From Pseudomonadota bacterium (GTDB lineage: Bacteria > Pseudomonadota > Gammaproteobacteria > Xanthomonadales > Xanthomonadaceae): a DNA stretch of 11,635 nt. A program made the translations under genes and the position numbers. Position 1 is the stretch's first letter. Every line of letters starts with the position of its first letter. Shown piece by piece: positions 1 through 7,113 of the stretch. The stretch is taken from the NCBI GenBank assembly GCA_023393895.1, contig JAEXBT010000184.1:1-11635 (forward strand). The letters run 5' to 3'. Under the pieces are notes generated by a model that made no database searches, was not told the DNA's origin, and saw only the letters and a list, made by a program, of their open reading frames with translations.

Positions 1-1224
1 GTGCCGAGCTACGACGCCGCCGATGTGGTCGTCGTCAACACCTGTGGCTTCATAGACAGCGCGGTGGCCGAATCGCTCGACGCGATCGGTGAGGCGATGG
101 CCGAGAACGGCAAGGTGATCGTGACCGGCTGCCTGGGCAAGCGCGCCGAAGTGATCCGCGAGGCGCATCCCGGTGTGCTCGCGATCAGCGGGCCGCAGGA
201 CTACGCCAGCGTGATGGAGGCCGTGCATGCGGCGCTGCCGCCGCGGCACGACCCGTTCCTTGATCTGGTGCCGGACACCGGCATCAAGCTCACCCCCAAG
301 CACTACGCCTACCTGAAGATTTCCGAGGGCTGCAACCACCGCTGCAGCTTCTGCATCATTCCAGCGCTGCGGGGCGACCTGGTTTCGCGCCCGGTCGACG
401 AGGTGCTGCGCGAAGCCGAGAAGCTGGTGATGGGCGGGGTGAAGGAACTGCTGGTCGTCTCGCAGGACACCAGTGCCTACGGCGTGGATATCAGATACGC
501 AGAGCGCGAATGGCACGGGAAGCCGTATGCGACGCGAATGAAGGCGCTGTGCGAGGGACTGGCGGAACTGGGCGTCTGGACGCGCCTGCATTACGTCTAT
601 CCGTATCCGCATGTGGACGACATCATTCCATTGATGGCAGAAGGCAAGGTCCTGCCTTACCTCGACATCCCGTTCCAGCATGCAAGCCCGCGGATCCTGA
701 AGCTGATGAAGCGGCCCGGCGCGATCGACCGCACTCGCGAGCGCATCGCACGCTGGCGCGAGGTCTGTCCGGAGATCACGATCCGCAGCACCTTCATCGT
801 CGGATTTCCGGGCGAGACCGAGGCCGAGTTCGAGGACCTGCTCGACTTCCTCGAGGAAGCGCGACTGGACCGGGTCGGTGCGTTCGCCTATTCGCCGGTC
901 GAGGGCGCGGTGGCGAACGAGTTGCCGGACCCGGTGCCGGAAGAAGTGAAACAGGAACGGCTGGCGCGCTTCATGGCGCTGCAGTCACGCATCTCGGAGG
1001 AGGAGCTGGCGGCAAAGGTCGGCAGTGTGCAGCGTTGCCTGGTCGATGCGATCGATGGCGAACTGGCGCTCGCCCGCTCGATGGCCGATGCGCCGGAGAT
1101 CGACGGGCTGGTCCAGATCCAGGACGGTCGCGATGCGGGGCTTCGGCCCGGCGAGTTCGTCGACGTCGAGATCATGGGCAGCGACGAACACGACCTCTAC
1201 GGTGAAGTCGCCTACAACGACTGA
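1..1224 (+). CDS. rimO: Ribosomal protein S12 methylthiotransferase RimO, 5' end cut off by the window
   Basis: RimO is a radical-SAM enzyme with two iron-sulfur clusters that adds a methylthio group to a conserved aspartate of ribosomal protein S12. The 407 visible residues carry two of the three N-terminal cluster cysteines (C15 in NTCGF and C44 in TGCLG), the radical-SAM cluster C111-x3-C115-x2-C118, the family signature [14 protein letters not shown] at about 227-240, and a C-terminal TRAM domain from about 340. The reading frame is open at base 1. The GTG there corresponds to an internal valine of the E. coli sequence (DVVPSY, near residue 39), so about 38 residues, including the first cluster cysteine, lie upstream and this is not the true start. 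No 3' terminator is obvious; the next gene follows after 80 bases with its own Shine-Dalgarno sequence. Confidence 0.96.
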   Translation: MPSYDAADVVVVNTCGFIDSAVAESLDAIGEAMAENGKVIVTGCLGKRAEVIREAHPGVLAISGPQDYASVMEAVHAALPPRHDPFLDLVPDTGIKLTPKHYAYLKISEGCNHRCSFCIIPALRGDLVSRPVDEVLREAEKLVMGGVKELLVVSQDTSAYGVDIRYAEREWHGKPYATRMKALCEGLAELGVWTRLHYVYPYPHVDDIIPLMAEGKVLPYLDIPFQHASPRILKLMKRPGAIDRTRERIARWREVCPEITIRSTFIVGFPGETEAEFEDLLDFLEEARLDRVGAFAYSPVEGAVANELPDPVPEEVKQERLARFMALQSRISEEELAAKVGSVQRCLVDAIDGELALARSMADAPEIDGLVQIQDGRDAGLRPGEFVDVEIMGSDEHDLYGEVAYND

Positions 1225-1263
1225 ACGCGCGATGTGGGCGGTCACGCCGGGGCGACGCGGGTT

Positions 1264-1279
1264 GGACTAGGTTGAGTCC
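1264..1279 (+). promoter_or_regulatory. Small inverted repeat over a possible -10 box ahead of the PfpI-like gene
   Basis: GGACT (1264-1268) and AGTCC (1275-1279) form a perfect 5-base inverted repeat around AGGTTG. The element TAGGTT (1268-1273) has the TAnnnT pattern of a weak sigma-70 -10 box and lies 31 bases before the ATG at 1305. I see no -35 match at normal spacing. A promoter, an operator or chance are all possible. The rest of the 1225-1304 gap holds only the Shine-Dalgarno sequence AAGGAAG (1293-1299). Confidence 0.2.
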
Positions 1280-1304
1280 TCCCCCGACCGCAAAGGAAGT
1301 TCCC

Positions 1305-1820
1305 ATGGCACGCATCGCGATCCTCGCCACCGATGGTTTCGAGCAATCCGAGCTCGTCGATCCGCGCAGGATCCTGAAGGATGCCGGGCACGAAGTCGAG
1401 GTGATCGCGCCGAAGTCCGGATCGATCAAGGGCTGGAAGGACGGTGACTGGGGCGAGGCGGTCGACGTGGATATCGCGCTGGCCGATGCGGACGCCACGC
1501 GCTACCAGGCCCTGGTGTTGCCCGGCGGCGTGATCAACCCGGACAAGCTTCGCGGAGAGGAAAAGGCGATCGCATTCATTCGCGCGATGGCGGCTGCGGA
1601 CAAGCCGGTCGCGGCAATCTGCCACGGCCCCTGGCTGCTGGTCGAAGCGGGTCTGGTGAAGGACAAGGCCGCGACCAGCTACGCCTCGATCCGGACCGAC
1701 ATGGAGAATGCCGGCGCCAAGTGGCGCGACGAGGCTGTGGTGAACGACGGCGGCCTGATCACTTCACGCAAGCCCGCGGATATCCCGGCGTTCACCCAGG
1801 CGGTCATCGACGCGCTGTGA
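1305..1820 (+). CDS. PfpI/YhbO-family DJ-1-like protein (class I glutamine amidotransferase fold)
   Basis: This is a 171-residue single-domain cytoplasmic protein of the DJ-1/PfpI superfamily. The likely nucleophile is C106 in AICHGPW, the nucleophile elbow, followed by H107 as in PfpI and E. coli YhbO. An early acidic motif (DGFEQSEL, 10-17), the loop LPGG at 72-75 and the late ITSRKPADIPAF stretch are also family-typical. At the position where PfpI has its glutamate (GGxxPE) this protein has NPD (D80), as YhbO does. Members have been described as proteases, chaperones or glyoxalase/deglycase-type stress proteins; the sequence cannot decide among these. The start at 1305 is chosen because AAGGAAG lies 5 bases upstream. 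It ends 28 bases from the convergent greB stop. Confidence 0.9.
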   Translation: MARIAILATDGFEQSELVDPRRILKDAGHEVEVIAPKSGSIKGWKDGDWGEAVDVDIALADADATRYQALVLPGGVINPDKLRGEEKAIAFIRAMAAADKPVAAICHGPWLLVEAGLVKDKAATSYASIRTDMENAGAKWRDEAVVNDGGLITSRKPADIPAFTQAVIDAL

Positions 1821-1831
1821 CGACCGCGCGT
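1810..1831. terminator. Weak hairpin in the convergent gap between the PfpI-like gene and greB
   Basis: ACGCGC (1810-1815) can pair with GCGCGT (1826-1831) across a 10-base loop that contains the TGA stop of the upstream gene. The sequence after it (GTCTTGAGC) has no real T run, so this is only a candidate terminator for the + strand gene. Confidence 0.22.
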
Positions 1832-1848
1832 GTCTTGAGCTGCCGACG

Positions 1849-2370
1849 TCAGCGGGTTCCGTAGCGCACGTCGAGGATGGCGAAGCGGGTCGTGCCGCCC
1901 GGCAGTTCCGCGGCGAATTCGTCGTCGATGCGCTTCTTCAGCATCGCCCGGGCGAGCGGTGAATCGATGCTGATGTCGCCACGCCGGGCGTCGGTTTCAT
2001 CCGGGCCGACGATGCGATAGGCCAGCACTTCGCCATCATCGATCCGTTCCAATTCCACTCGCGCGCCGAAGAACACCGCCTGCGGATCGCCGGGCGTGGC
2101 ATCGACCACCTTCAGCGCGGGAATGCGCTTGCTGAGGTAGCGCACACGCCGGTCGATCTCGCCCAGCTGCTTCTTGCGATAGGTGTATTCGGCGTTCTCG
2201 CTGCGGTCGCCTTCGGCCGCAGCGGCCGCCAGCGCCTTCACCACCTCGGGGCGCTTCACCCGCCACAGGTCGTCCAGTTCGGCCTTGAGGCGCGCGTGGC
2301 CTTCGGCGGTGATCAGCGCGGTGCTCTTCTCGGCTGGTGGCCGCCAACGCCCCTTGCCCGACGGTGGCAT
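1849..2370 (-). CDS. greB: Transcript cleavage factor GreB
   Basis: GreB inserts a coiled coil into the secondary channel of RNA polymerase and triggers cleavage of backtracked RNA, rescuing stalled complexes. This 173-residue protein has the N-terminal helical hairpin with the acidic tip GDRSENAEY, where D55 and E58 match the catalytic acids, followed by a C-terminal FKBP-like domain with the conserved YRIVGPDE and SIDSPLARA segments. The spacing and the [11 protein letters not shown]-terminus mark GreB rather than GreA. The ATG at 2370 is chosen; it gives a short extra N-terminus (MPPSGKG) compared with E. coli (158 residues). A GTG at 2385 would add five residues. Neither has a strong ribosome binding site. 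It lies 19 bases after the stop of the ATPase gene and is probably co-transcribed with it. Confidence 0.95.
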   Translation of the reverse strand: MPPSGKGRWRPPAEKSTALITAEGHARLKAELDDLWRVKRPEVVKALAAAAAEGDRSENAEYTYRKKQLGEIDRRVRYLSKRIPALKVVDATPGDPQAVFFGARVELERIDDGEVLAYRIVGPDETDARRGDISIDSPLARAMLKKRIDDEFAAELPGGTTRFAILDVRYGTR

Positions 2371-2389
2371 GGCAGGCTGGTTCACGAGT

Positions 2390-3910
2390 TCAGCGACGCC
2401 CGCCGAACAGCCCGCCCAGCACGCCGCGCAGGATCTGCCGGCCCATCTGGTTGCCGACCGTGCGCGCGGCCTGCTTGGCCATCGTCTCGACCATGCCCTG
2501 GCGGCGCTTGGTGCCGAACACGGCATCCTTCACCGCCTGGCCGAAGCCGCCATCCGCGTCGGCGTCGTCGGCCTGCTTGGCGGCGGGCGCCTGCGCAGCC
2601 TCGGCCGCGGCTTCCGCCTTCTTCGCCAGCATCTCGGCGGCCGATTCGCGATTGACCGCGTCGTCGTACTTCATGCCGACCGGCGACCCTGCGCGCACCT
2701 GCATGCGTTCGGCATCGGTGATCGCGCCCATTCGGCACCCCGGCGGCGCGATCAGCGTGCGCTCGACCGGCATCGGCACGCCTTTTTCCTGCAACGTGGA
2801 GACCAGTGCCTCGCCGACGCCGAGCTGGCCGATCGCCTCGGCGACATCCAGATCGGGATTGGCGACGAAGGTCTCGGCGGCAGTACGCACGGCTTTCTGG
2901 TCGCGCGGGGTGAACGCACGCAGCGCATGCTGCACGCGGTTGCCGAGCTGGCCGAGGATGTTGTCCGGCACGTCGTCCGGGAACTGCGAGCAGAAGTAAA
3001 CGCCCACACCCTTGGAGCGGATGATTCGCACCACTTGCTCGACGCGCTGTTTCAGCGCCGGCGGCGCGTCGTCGAACAGCAGGTGCGCCTCGTCGAAGAC
3101 GAAGACCAGTTTCGGCTTGTCCAGATCACCGACTTCCGGCAGCTGCTCGAACAGTTCGGAAAGCAGCCACAGCAGGAAGCTGGAGTACAGACGGGGCTTG
3201 AGGATCAGCTGGTCGGCGGCGAGCACGTTGACGATGCCGCGGCCGTCGATGTTGGTGCGCATCAGGTCGGCGAGTTCAAGCGCCGGCTCGCCGAAGAAGC
3301 GGTCGCCGCCCTCCTGCTCGATGCGCAGCAGCGCGCGCTGGATCGCACCCACCGACTGCGTGCTCACCAGGCCATAGCTGGTGGAAATGTCCTTGCGTTC
3401 GGCCGCGACCAGGTTGAGCAGGGCGCGCAGGTCCTCCAGGTCGAGCAGCAGCAGGCCACGGTCGTCCGCCAGCTTGAACACGATGTCGAGCACGCCGCTC
3501 TGGGTGTCGTTGAGTTCCAGGATGCGCGAAAGCAGCAGCGGCCCCATCTCGCTCACCGTGGTGCGGATCGGGTGGCCCTTCTGGCCCCACAGGTCCCAGA
3601 ACACCACGGGATTGGGTTGCTGCACGTAGCCTTCCACACCGATGTGCTCGACGCGCTGCTGCAGCTTCTCGTTCATCGTGCCTGCGACGGCGAGGCCCGC
3701 GACATCGCCTTTCACATCCGCAAGGAACACCGGCACGCCGATCTTGGAGAAGCCCTCGGCCAGCGTCATCAGGGTGACGGTCTTGCCGGTGCCGGTCGCG
3801 CCGGCCACCAGTCCGTGGCGATTGCCGTATTTCGGCAGCAGGTGGACCTGGCCGCTGTCGGGCGTGGTGATGGCCTTGCCGACGAGGATCGGGTTCATGA
3901 AGGTTTCCAT
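2390..3910 (-). CDS. YjgR-like HerA/DUF853 P-loop ATPase
   Basis: This 506-residue protein matches the E. coli YjgR (DUF853) family along its whole length. These are HerA/FtsK-like P-loop ATPases, often annotated as helicases, with no firmly assigned role. Walker A is GATGTGKT (37-44). Walker B is [13 protein letters not shown] (267-279), with D273 and E274. The motif [13 protein letters not shown] (329-341) and a C-terminal stretch [17 protein letters not shown] followed by a glycine-rich end (LGGLFGGRR) are also shared with YjgR. An Ala/Lys/Asp-rich linker lies at about 428-455. Two starts are possible: the ATG at 3910, which has no ribosome binding site, or the ATG at 3898 (MNPILVG), which has GGAA upstream. 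A -10-like element centred near 3928 favours the shorter form. greB follows 19 bases downstream. Confidence 0.92.
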   Translation of the reverse strand: METFMNPILVGKAITTPDSGQVHLLPKYGNRHGLVAGATGTGKTVTLMTLAEGFSKIGVPVFLADVKGDVAGLAVAGTMNEKLQQRVEHIGVEGYVQQPNPVVFWDLWGQKGHPIRTTVSEMGPLLLSRILELNDTQSGVLDIVFKLADDRGLLLLDLEDLRALLNLVAAERKDISTSYGLVSTQSVGAIQRALLRIEQEGGDRFFGEPALELADLMRTNIDGRGIVNVLAADQLILKPRLYSSFLLWLLSELFEQLPEVGDLDKPKLVFVFDEAHLLFDDAPPALKQRVEQVVRIIRSKGVGVYFCSQFPDDVPDNILGQLGNRVQHALRAFTPRDQKAVRTAAETFVANPDLDVAEAIGQLGVGEALVSTLQEKGVPMPVERTLIAPPGCRMGAITDAERMQVRAGSPVGMKYDDAVNRESAAEMLAKKAEAAAEAAQAPAAKQADDADADGGFGQAVKDAVFGTKRRQGMVETMAKQAARTVGNQMGRQILRGVLGGLFGGRR

Positions 3911-3925
3911 GCGATGAATGGAACG

Positions 3926-3931
3926 ATTCTA
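3926..3931 (-). promoter_or_regulatory. Candidate -10 box for the YjgR-like ATPase gene
   Basis: Read on the minus strand these bases are TAGAAT, five of six matches to TATAAT. They stand out in a GC-rich region. No convincing -35 lies 16-18 bases upstream. Transcription would begin near 3919, leaving only about 9 bases before the ATG at 3910 but about 21 before the ATG at 3898. Confidence 0.35.
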
Positions 3932-3956
3932 TTCGTTCGCGGACCACCCGCGCGCC

Positions 3957-3985
3957 TTGTCGGTGCGGAAGGCGGCCGGTAACCT
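3957..3985 (+). promoter_or_regulatory. Candidate sigma-70 promoter for the lytic transglycosylase gene
   Basis: TTGTCG (3957-3962) and TAACCT (3980-3985) are separated by exactly 17 bases. The first matches TTGACA at four positions. The second keeps the key T, A and final T of TATAAT. Transcription would start near 3992, which fits translation from the ATG at 4013 better than from 3998. The match is modest and is supported mainly by its position between divergent genes. Confidence 0.35.
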
Positions 3986-4012
3986 GCCACGTTTCCGATG
4001 CAGGTGCTGTTG

Positions 4013-5554
4013 ATGACTGCCGATTGGCGTACGGGTCTCAAATCCACGATGTTCTGCGCGGCGATCGCCGCGGGGACGATGCTGCCGCACCATGCCGAGG
4101 CCCAGCGCCTGCCGCGCGCCGCCGCCGCTCTGGTCGAACAGGCCAATGACGCCGAAGCGCGATTCAAGGCCGCGCAGGACGCCGACCAGCAGGATGCGGC
4201 AATCGTGCAGATGGAAACGGTGATGGCCAATTGCGGAAAGACCCGCGGCTGTCCGATCGAGCAATTGATGCCGGTGTACCGGCGGATGCTGCAGCCCGAG
4301 CCCGCCCCGGTGGAGGACGAAGGCGACGAGGACGAGAACCCGATCAATATCGCCGGCGACGCCGTGCCGGCGGGCGCAACCGCGGAAGCGCTGCTGGACG
4401 ATCGCAACCGGCGTTTCGTGCAGGCGGTGCAGTTCAATCCCGCGGTACAGGCCGGCATCCGCCGCTGGCTGACCGACATGCGTCCGGCGCTGATGGAGAG
4501 CTATACCAACTTCCAGTACCTGCGCCCGCACATGAGTCCGGCATTCCAGCGGGTGGGCCTGCCGGAAGCGCTGCTTTTCGGCATCCTGGCCAAGGAATCC
4601 AACGGCAAGGTGCACGTGGGGTCGCGCGCGGGCGCGATCGGGCCGATGCAATTCATGCCGGCGACCGGTCGCCGTTTCGGACTGGGCAACGACGGCAGCG
4701 GCTTCGACACCCGTTACGACCCGCGGATGTCGGCGGAAGCGGCCGCGGCCTATCTGCTGGAGCGCTATGCGCAGCTGGATAACAGCATCGAGATGTCGCT
4801 GGCCGCCTACAACGGGGGCGAGGGCCGGGCGCTGCGCGTCTGGCGCGGGAGCGGTGGTCGAAACTTCTGGGACGCCAGCGTCTACGACCAGTTCCCGGCG
4901 GAAACCAAGGACTATGTGCCCATGGTGATCGCCGCGGCGTGGTTGTACCTGCATCCCTCCGAATACGGCCTGCGCTTTCCGCGGGCGTGGGGAGCCGGCC
5001 GGCCGACCAGCATCCAGCTCAAGCGCGCCACCACGCTCAACGAACTGGGCATCTGCCTCGGCAACGCGCGCGGCACCAACGGCTACCTGCGCCACCTGCG
5101 CAACCTCAATCCACGGCATACCCCGAGCACCTGGCTGCCGCAGGGCACCACGCTCAACGTCACCACGACGATCGCCACGCTCTACAACCGCCACTGCGTG
5201 AGTGGCAGGCGCGCAGAGATCGCCCGCCAGCTGATCAACAGCGATGTCAGCCAGGCGCTGGTGCGGGTCGGACCGCTGGTGTCGGGATCCAGCGCAGGTG
5301 CCGCCGAGGCCGCGACGCCGCCGGATGCGCCTGCGACGGTGGTACCGGCCAACCCGGCCGCGCGTGCGCAGGCAGCCCCGCCGGCTGCGCGCACGCCAAG
5401 CACGCACCGGGTGGGGGCAGGCGAGAACCTCACTGCCATTGCGCGCAGGTACCAGTGCAGCGTTCGAGCACTGATCGATGCCAACAACCTGAAGGCGCCG
5501 AACTACGCGATCCGCCCGGGCCAGGTGCTCCGGCTTGAGGGCTGCGCCAGGTAG
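4013..5554 (+). CDS. Secreted MltD-like lytic transglycosylase with a C-terminal LysM domain
   Basis: Enzymes of this type cleave the MurNAc-GlcNAc bond of peptidoglycan, leaving 1,6-anhydro ends. The 513-residue protein (from the ATG at 4013) begins with a signal peptide ending near HHAEA. A helical, partly acidic N-terminal region precedes an SLT/goose-lysozyme-type catalytic domain: catalytic E195 in AKES, GAIGPMQFMPATG (207-219), SLAAYNGG (262-269) and ETKDYVPMVIAA (297-308). A segment resembling the MltD post-catalytic region follows, then an Ala/Pro-rich linker (about 425-460) and one LysM peptidoglycan-binding domain (about 463-508). The mature part has six cysteines. The start at 4013 is preferred over 3998 because AGGTG lies just upstream of it; the choice changes the signal peptide by five residues. 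The gene is monocistronic or nearly so. Confidence 0.9.
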   Translation: MTADWRTGLKSTMFCAAIAAGTMLPHHAEAQRLPRAAAALVEQANDAEARFKAAQDADQQDAAIVQMETVMANCGKTRGCPIEQLMPVYRRMLQPEPAPVEDEGDEDENPINIAGDAVPAGATAEALLDDRNRRFVQAVQFNPAVQAGIRRWLTDMRPALMESYTNFQYLRPHMSPAFQRVGLPEALLFGILAKESNGKVHVGSRAGAIGPMQFMPATGRRFGLGNDGSGFDTRYDPRMSAEAAAAYLLERYAQLDNSIEMSLAAYNGGEGRALRVWRGSGGRNFWDASVYDQFPAETKDYVPMVIAAAWLYLHPSEYGLRFPRAWGAGRPTSIQLKRATTLNELGICLGNARGTNGYLRHLRNLNPRHTPSTWLPQGTTLNVTTTIATLYNRHCVSGRRAEIARQLINSDVSQALVRVGPLVSGSSAGAAEAATPPDAPATVVPANPAARAQAAPPAARTPSTHRVGAGENLTAIARRYQCSVRALIDANNLKAPNYAIRPGQVLRLEGCAR

Positions 5555-5573
5555 GTCGTCCGTATCGCGTTCA

Positions 5574-5590
5574 CGCGGCGCGACGCCGCG
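5574..5590 (+). terminator. GC-rich 7-bp hairpin after the lytic transglycosylase gene
   Basis: CGCGGCG (5574-5580) and CGCCGCG (5584-5590) are perfect complements around the loop CGA, starting 20 bases after the transglycosylase stop. No T run follows, so it would be an atypical terminator; it could instead act in the leader of the permease gene. A TAGGGT at 5597-5602 just beyond it has the TAnnnT pattern of a weak -10 box. Confidence 0.35.
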
Positions 5591-5681
5591 ATCGGCTAGG
5601 GTCGGGCGAATGCTCCAGCGCCGCAGCGTCAACGGCGGTGCGCCTGATTCGCATCACAGCGAGCCAGTTTGCGGAGCGCCC

Positions 5682-5698
5682 CGGGCATGCATGTCCCG
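5682..5698. repeat. Imperfect palindrome 26 bases ahead of the permease start
   Basis: The arms CGGG (5682-5685) and CCCG (5695-5698) flank the self-complementary core ATGCAT (5687-5692), with one base on the left and two on the right unpaired. The position just upstream of the permease ATG suits an operator, but no known regulator site is recognised. In a GC-rich genome this could be chance. Confidence 0.2.
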
Positions 5699-5724
5699 TG
5701 CGTGCCGTCCAGCCGGATCATCCG

Positions 5725-7113
5725 ATGCCCCCAGCCCATGCGCGTGAGACGCTGCATCCGACCCTGACGCCGTTCGCGGCGGTGGCGATCATGGTGGGGC
5801 TGGTGCTCGGCATCGGCATCTTCCGGACGCCCTCGATCGTCGCGGCGAACGTCGTTTCGGAAGCCGCATTCATCGGCGTCTGGGTGGCGGGAGGGCTGGC
5901 CACGCTGGTGGGCGCGCTGTGCTACGCGGAACTCGCAGCGGCCTATCCGCACGCGGGTGGCGAGTATCACTTCCTGTCGCGGGCGTATGGCCGACCGGTC
6001 GCGATGATGTTCGGCTGGGCGCGCTGCTCGGTGATCCAGACCGGATCGATCGCGGCGGTCGCGTTCGTGTTCGGGGACTATCTGGCGAGGCTGTTGCCCT
6101 TCGGTGAGCAGGCATCGGCGATATACGCGGCGCTGGCCGTTGTCGTGTTCACTGCGGTGAACATCGCGGGCACACGACAGGGCAAGAACGTCCAGGTGGT
6201 GGTGACGCTGCTGGTCGTCGCGGCGATCGGCGCGGTCATCGTGGGCGGCCTGCTGGCACCGTCATCGACCGGTTTGCCGCCCGTGGCACCGGCGGCGATC
6301 CCCGCGGATGCCGCGATCGGCATGGCGATGATTTTCGTGCTGCTGACCTACGGCGGCTGGAACGAGGCGGCTTATCTCGCCGGGGAAATGCACGCGCCGC
6401 AACGCAACGTCGTGCGGGTACTGGCGGTGGGAACGTTGGTGCTGGCGACGCTGTATGTGCTGGTCAACCTCGCCTTCCTGAACGTGCTCGGGCTCGAGGG
6501 GGGGCGTGCCTCGGATGCGGTGGCGGCGGAAACAATGCGGCGGATCGGCGGCCCGGCCGGGGAATGGCTGGTGACGTTCGCGATCCTCGTGGCGGCCGTG
6601 TCGACGGTGAACGCGACGATCTTCACCGGCGCGCGGGTGTTCTACGTCATGGCCCGCGACATGCGGGGCCTGCGCTGGGTCGGGACCTGGGATGAACGTG
6701 GGGCCACGCCGGTGAACGGGTACATCGCCCAGGGCGTGGTCGCGCTGGCACTGATCGCAATGGGTGCGGTGAGTCGCGATGGATTCAAGGCGATGGTCGA
6801 TTACACCGCGCCGGTATTCTGGGCATTCCTGCTGCTGGTCGGCATCGCCCTGTTCGTGCTGCGTCGCCGCGACCCGCGGCGCCAGCGCCCCTATCGCGTG
6901 CCGTTGTACCCGCTGACGCCGTTCCTGTTCTGCCTGACCTGTGCCTACATGCTGTGGTCGAGCATCCGCTACACCGGCAATGCCGGATTGCTGGGCCTGG
7001 GCGTACTGCTGCTGGGCACGCCATTGCTGCTGCTGCAGCGCAAGGGCGATACAACCGATGCCGCAGGAAGCGGCGGCATCGGCCAATTGCCGCCATCTGG
7101 AGAAGAGCCATGA
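5725..7113 (+). CDS. APC-superfamily amino acid permease
   Basis: This is a 462-residue inner-membrane protein with about 12 hydrophobic helices, the usual size and layout of amino acid-polyamine-organocation transporters. The helix-1 glycine motif is present as LGIGIFRTPS (28-37). The conserved cytoplasmic segment CYAELAAAYPHAGGEYHFL (66-84) follows helix 2. The helix-6 region reads TYGGWNEAAYLAGEM (208-222), like the YxGWN of LAT-type exchangers. The substrate cannot be read from the sequence; an amino acid or related cation is most likely. The ATG at 5725 is chosen because GGA (5715-5717) lies seven bases upstream; an in-frame GTG at 5638 would add 29 unlikely residues. The last codons overlap the start of the methyltransferase gene (ATGA), so the two are probably translated together. 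Confidence 0.9.
   Translation: MPPAHARETLHPTLTPFAAVAIMVGLVLGIGIFRTPSIVAANVVSEAAFIGVWVAGGLATLVGALCYAELAAAYPHAGGEYHFLSRAYGRPVAMMFGWARCSVIQTGSIAAVAFVFGDYLARLLPFGEQASAIYAALAVVVFTAVNIAGTRQGKNVQVVVTLLVVAAIGAVIVGGLLAPSSTGLPPVAPAAIPADAAIGMAMIFVLLTYGGWNEAAYLAGEMHAPQRNVVRVLAVGTLVLATLYVLVNLAFLNVLGLEGGRASDAVAAETMRRIGGPAGEWLVTFAILVAAVSTVNATIFTGARVFYVMARDMRGLRWVGTWDERGATPVNGYIAQGVVALALIAMGAVSRDGFKAMVDYTAPVFWAFLLLVGIALFVLRRRDPRRQRPYRVPLYPLTPFLFCLTCAYMLWSSIRYTGNAGLLGLGVLLLGTPLLLLQRKGDTTDAAGSGGIGQLPPSGEEP

Noticed and set aside
1..3. GTG at the very first base as a true rimO start
   Set aside because: Comparison with E. coli RimO puts this valine at about residue 39; the first cluster cysteine would be lost.
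492..520. A slightly AT-richer patch with a rare AGA codon in rimO, considered as a sign of insertion
   Set aside because: The protein aligns through this region with E. coli RimO, where a variable loop of similar length exists; no repeat or frame change is present.
2183..3982. A 599-codon open frame on the + strand opposite the YjgR-like ATPase and the start of greB
   Set aside because: It mirrors the real genes in the complementary frame, which stays open because of high GC; the translation is rich in His, Arg, Gln and Ala without any recognisable motif.
3929..5632. A 567-codon open frame on the minus strand opposite the lytic transglycosylase
   Set aside because: Same shadow effect. The + strand frame has a signal peptide, catalytic motifs and LysM, and the minus frame shows no domain.
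5638..5724. GTG at 5638 as the permease start
   Set aside because: The extra 29 residues are polar and unlike the family, and the ATG at 5725 gives the usual short cytoplasmic N-terminus with GGA at suitable spacing.
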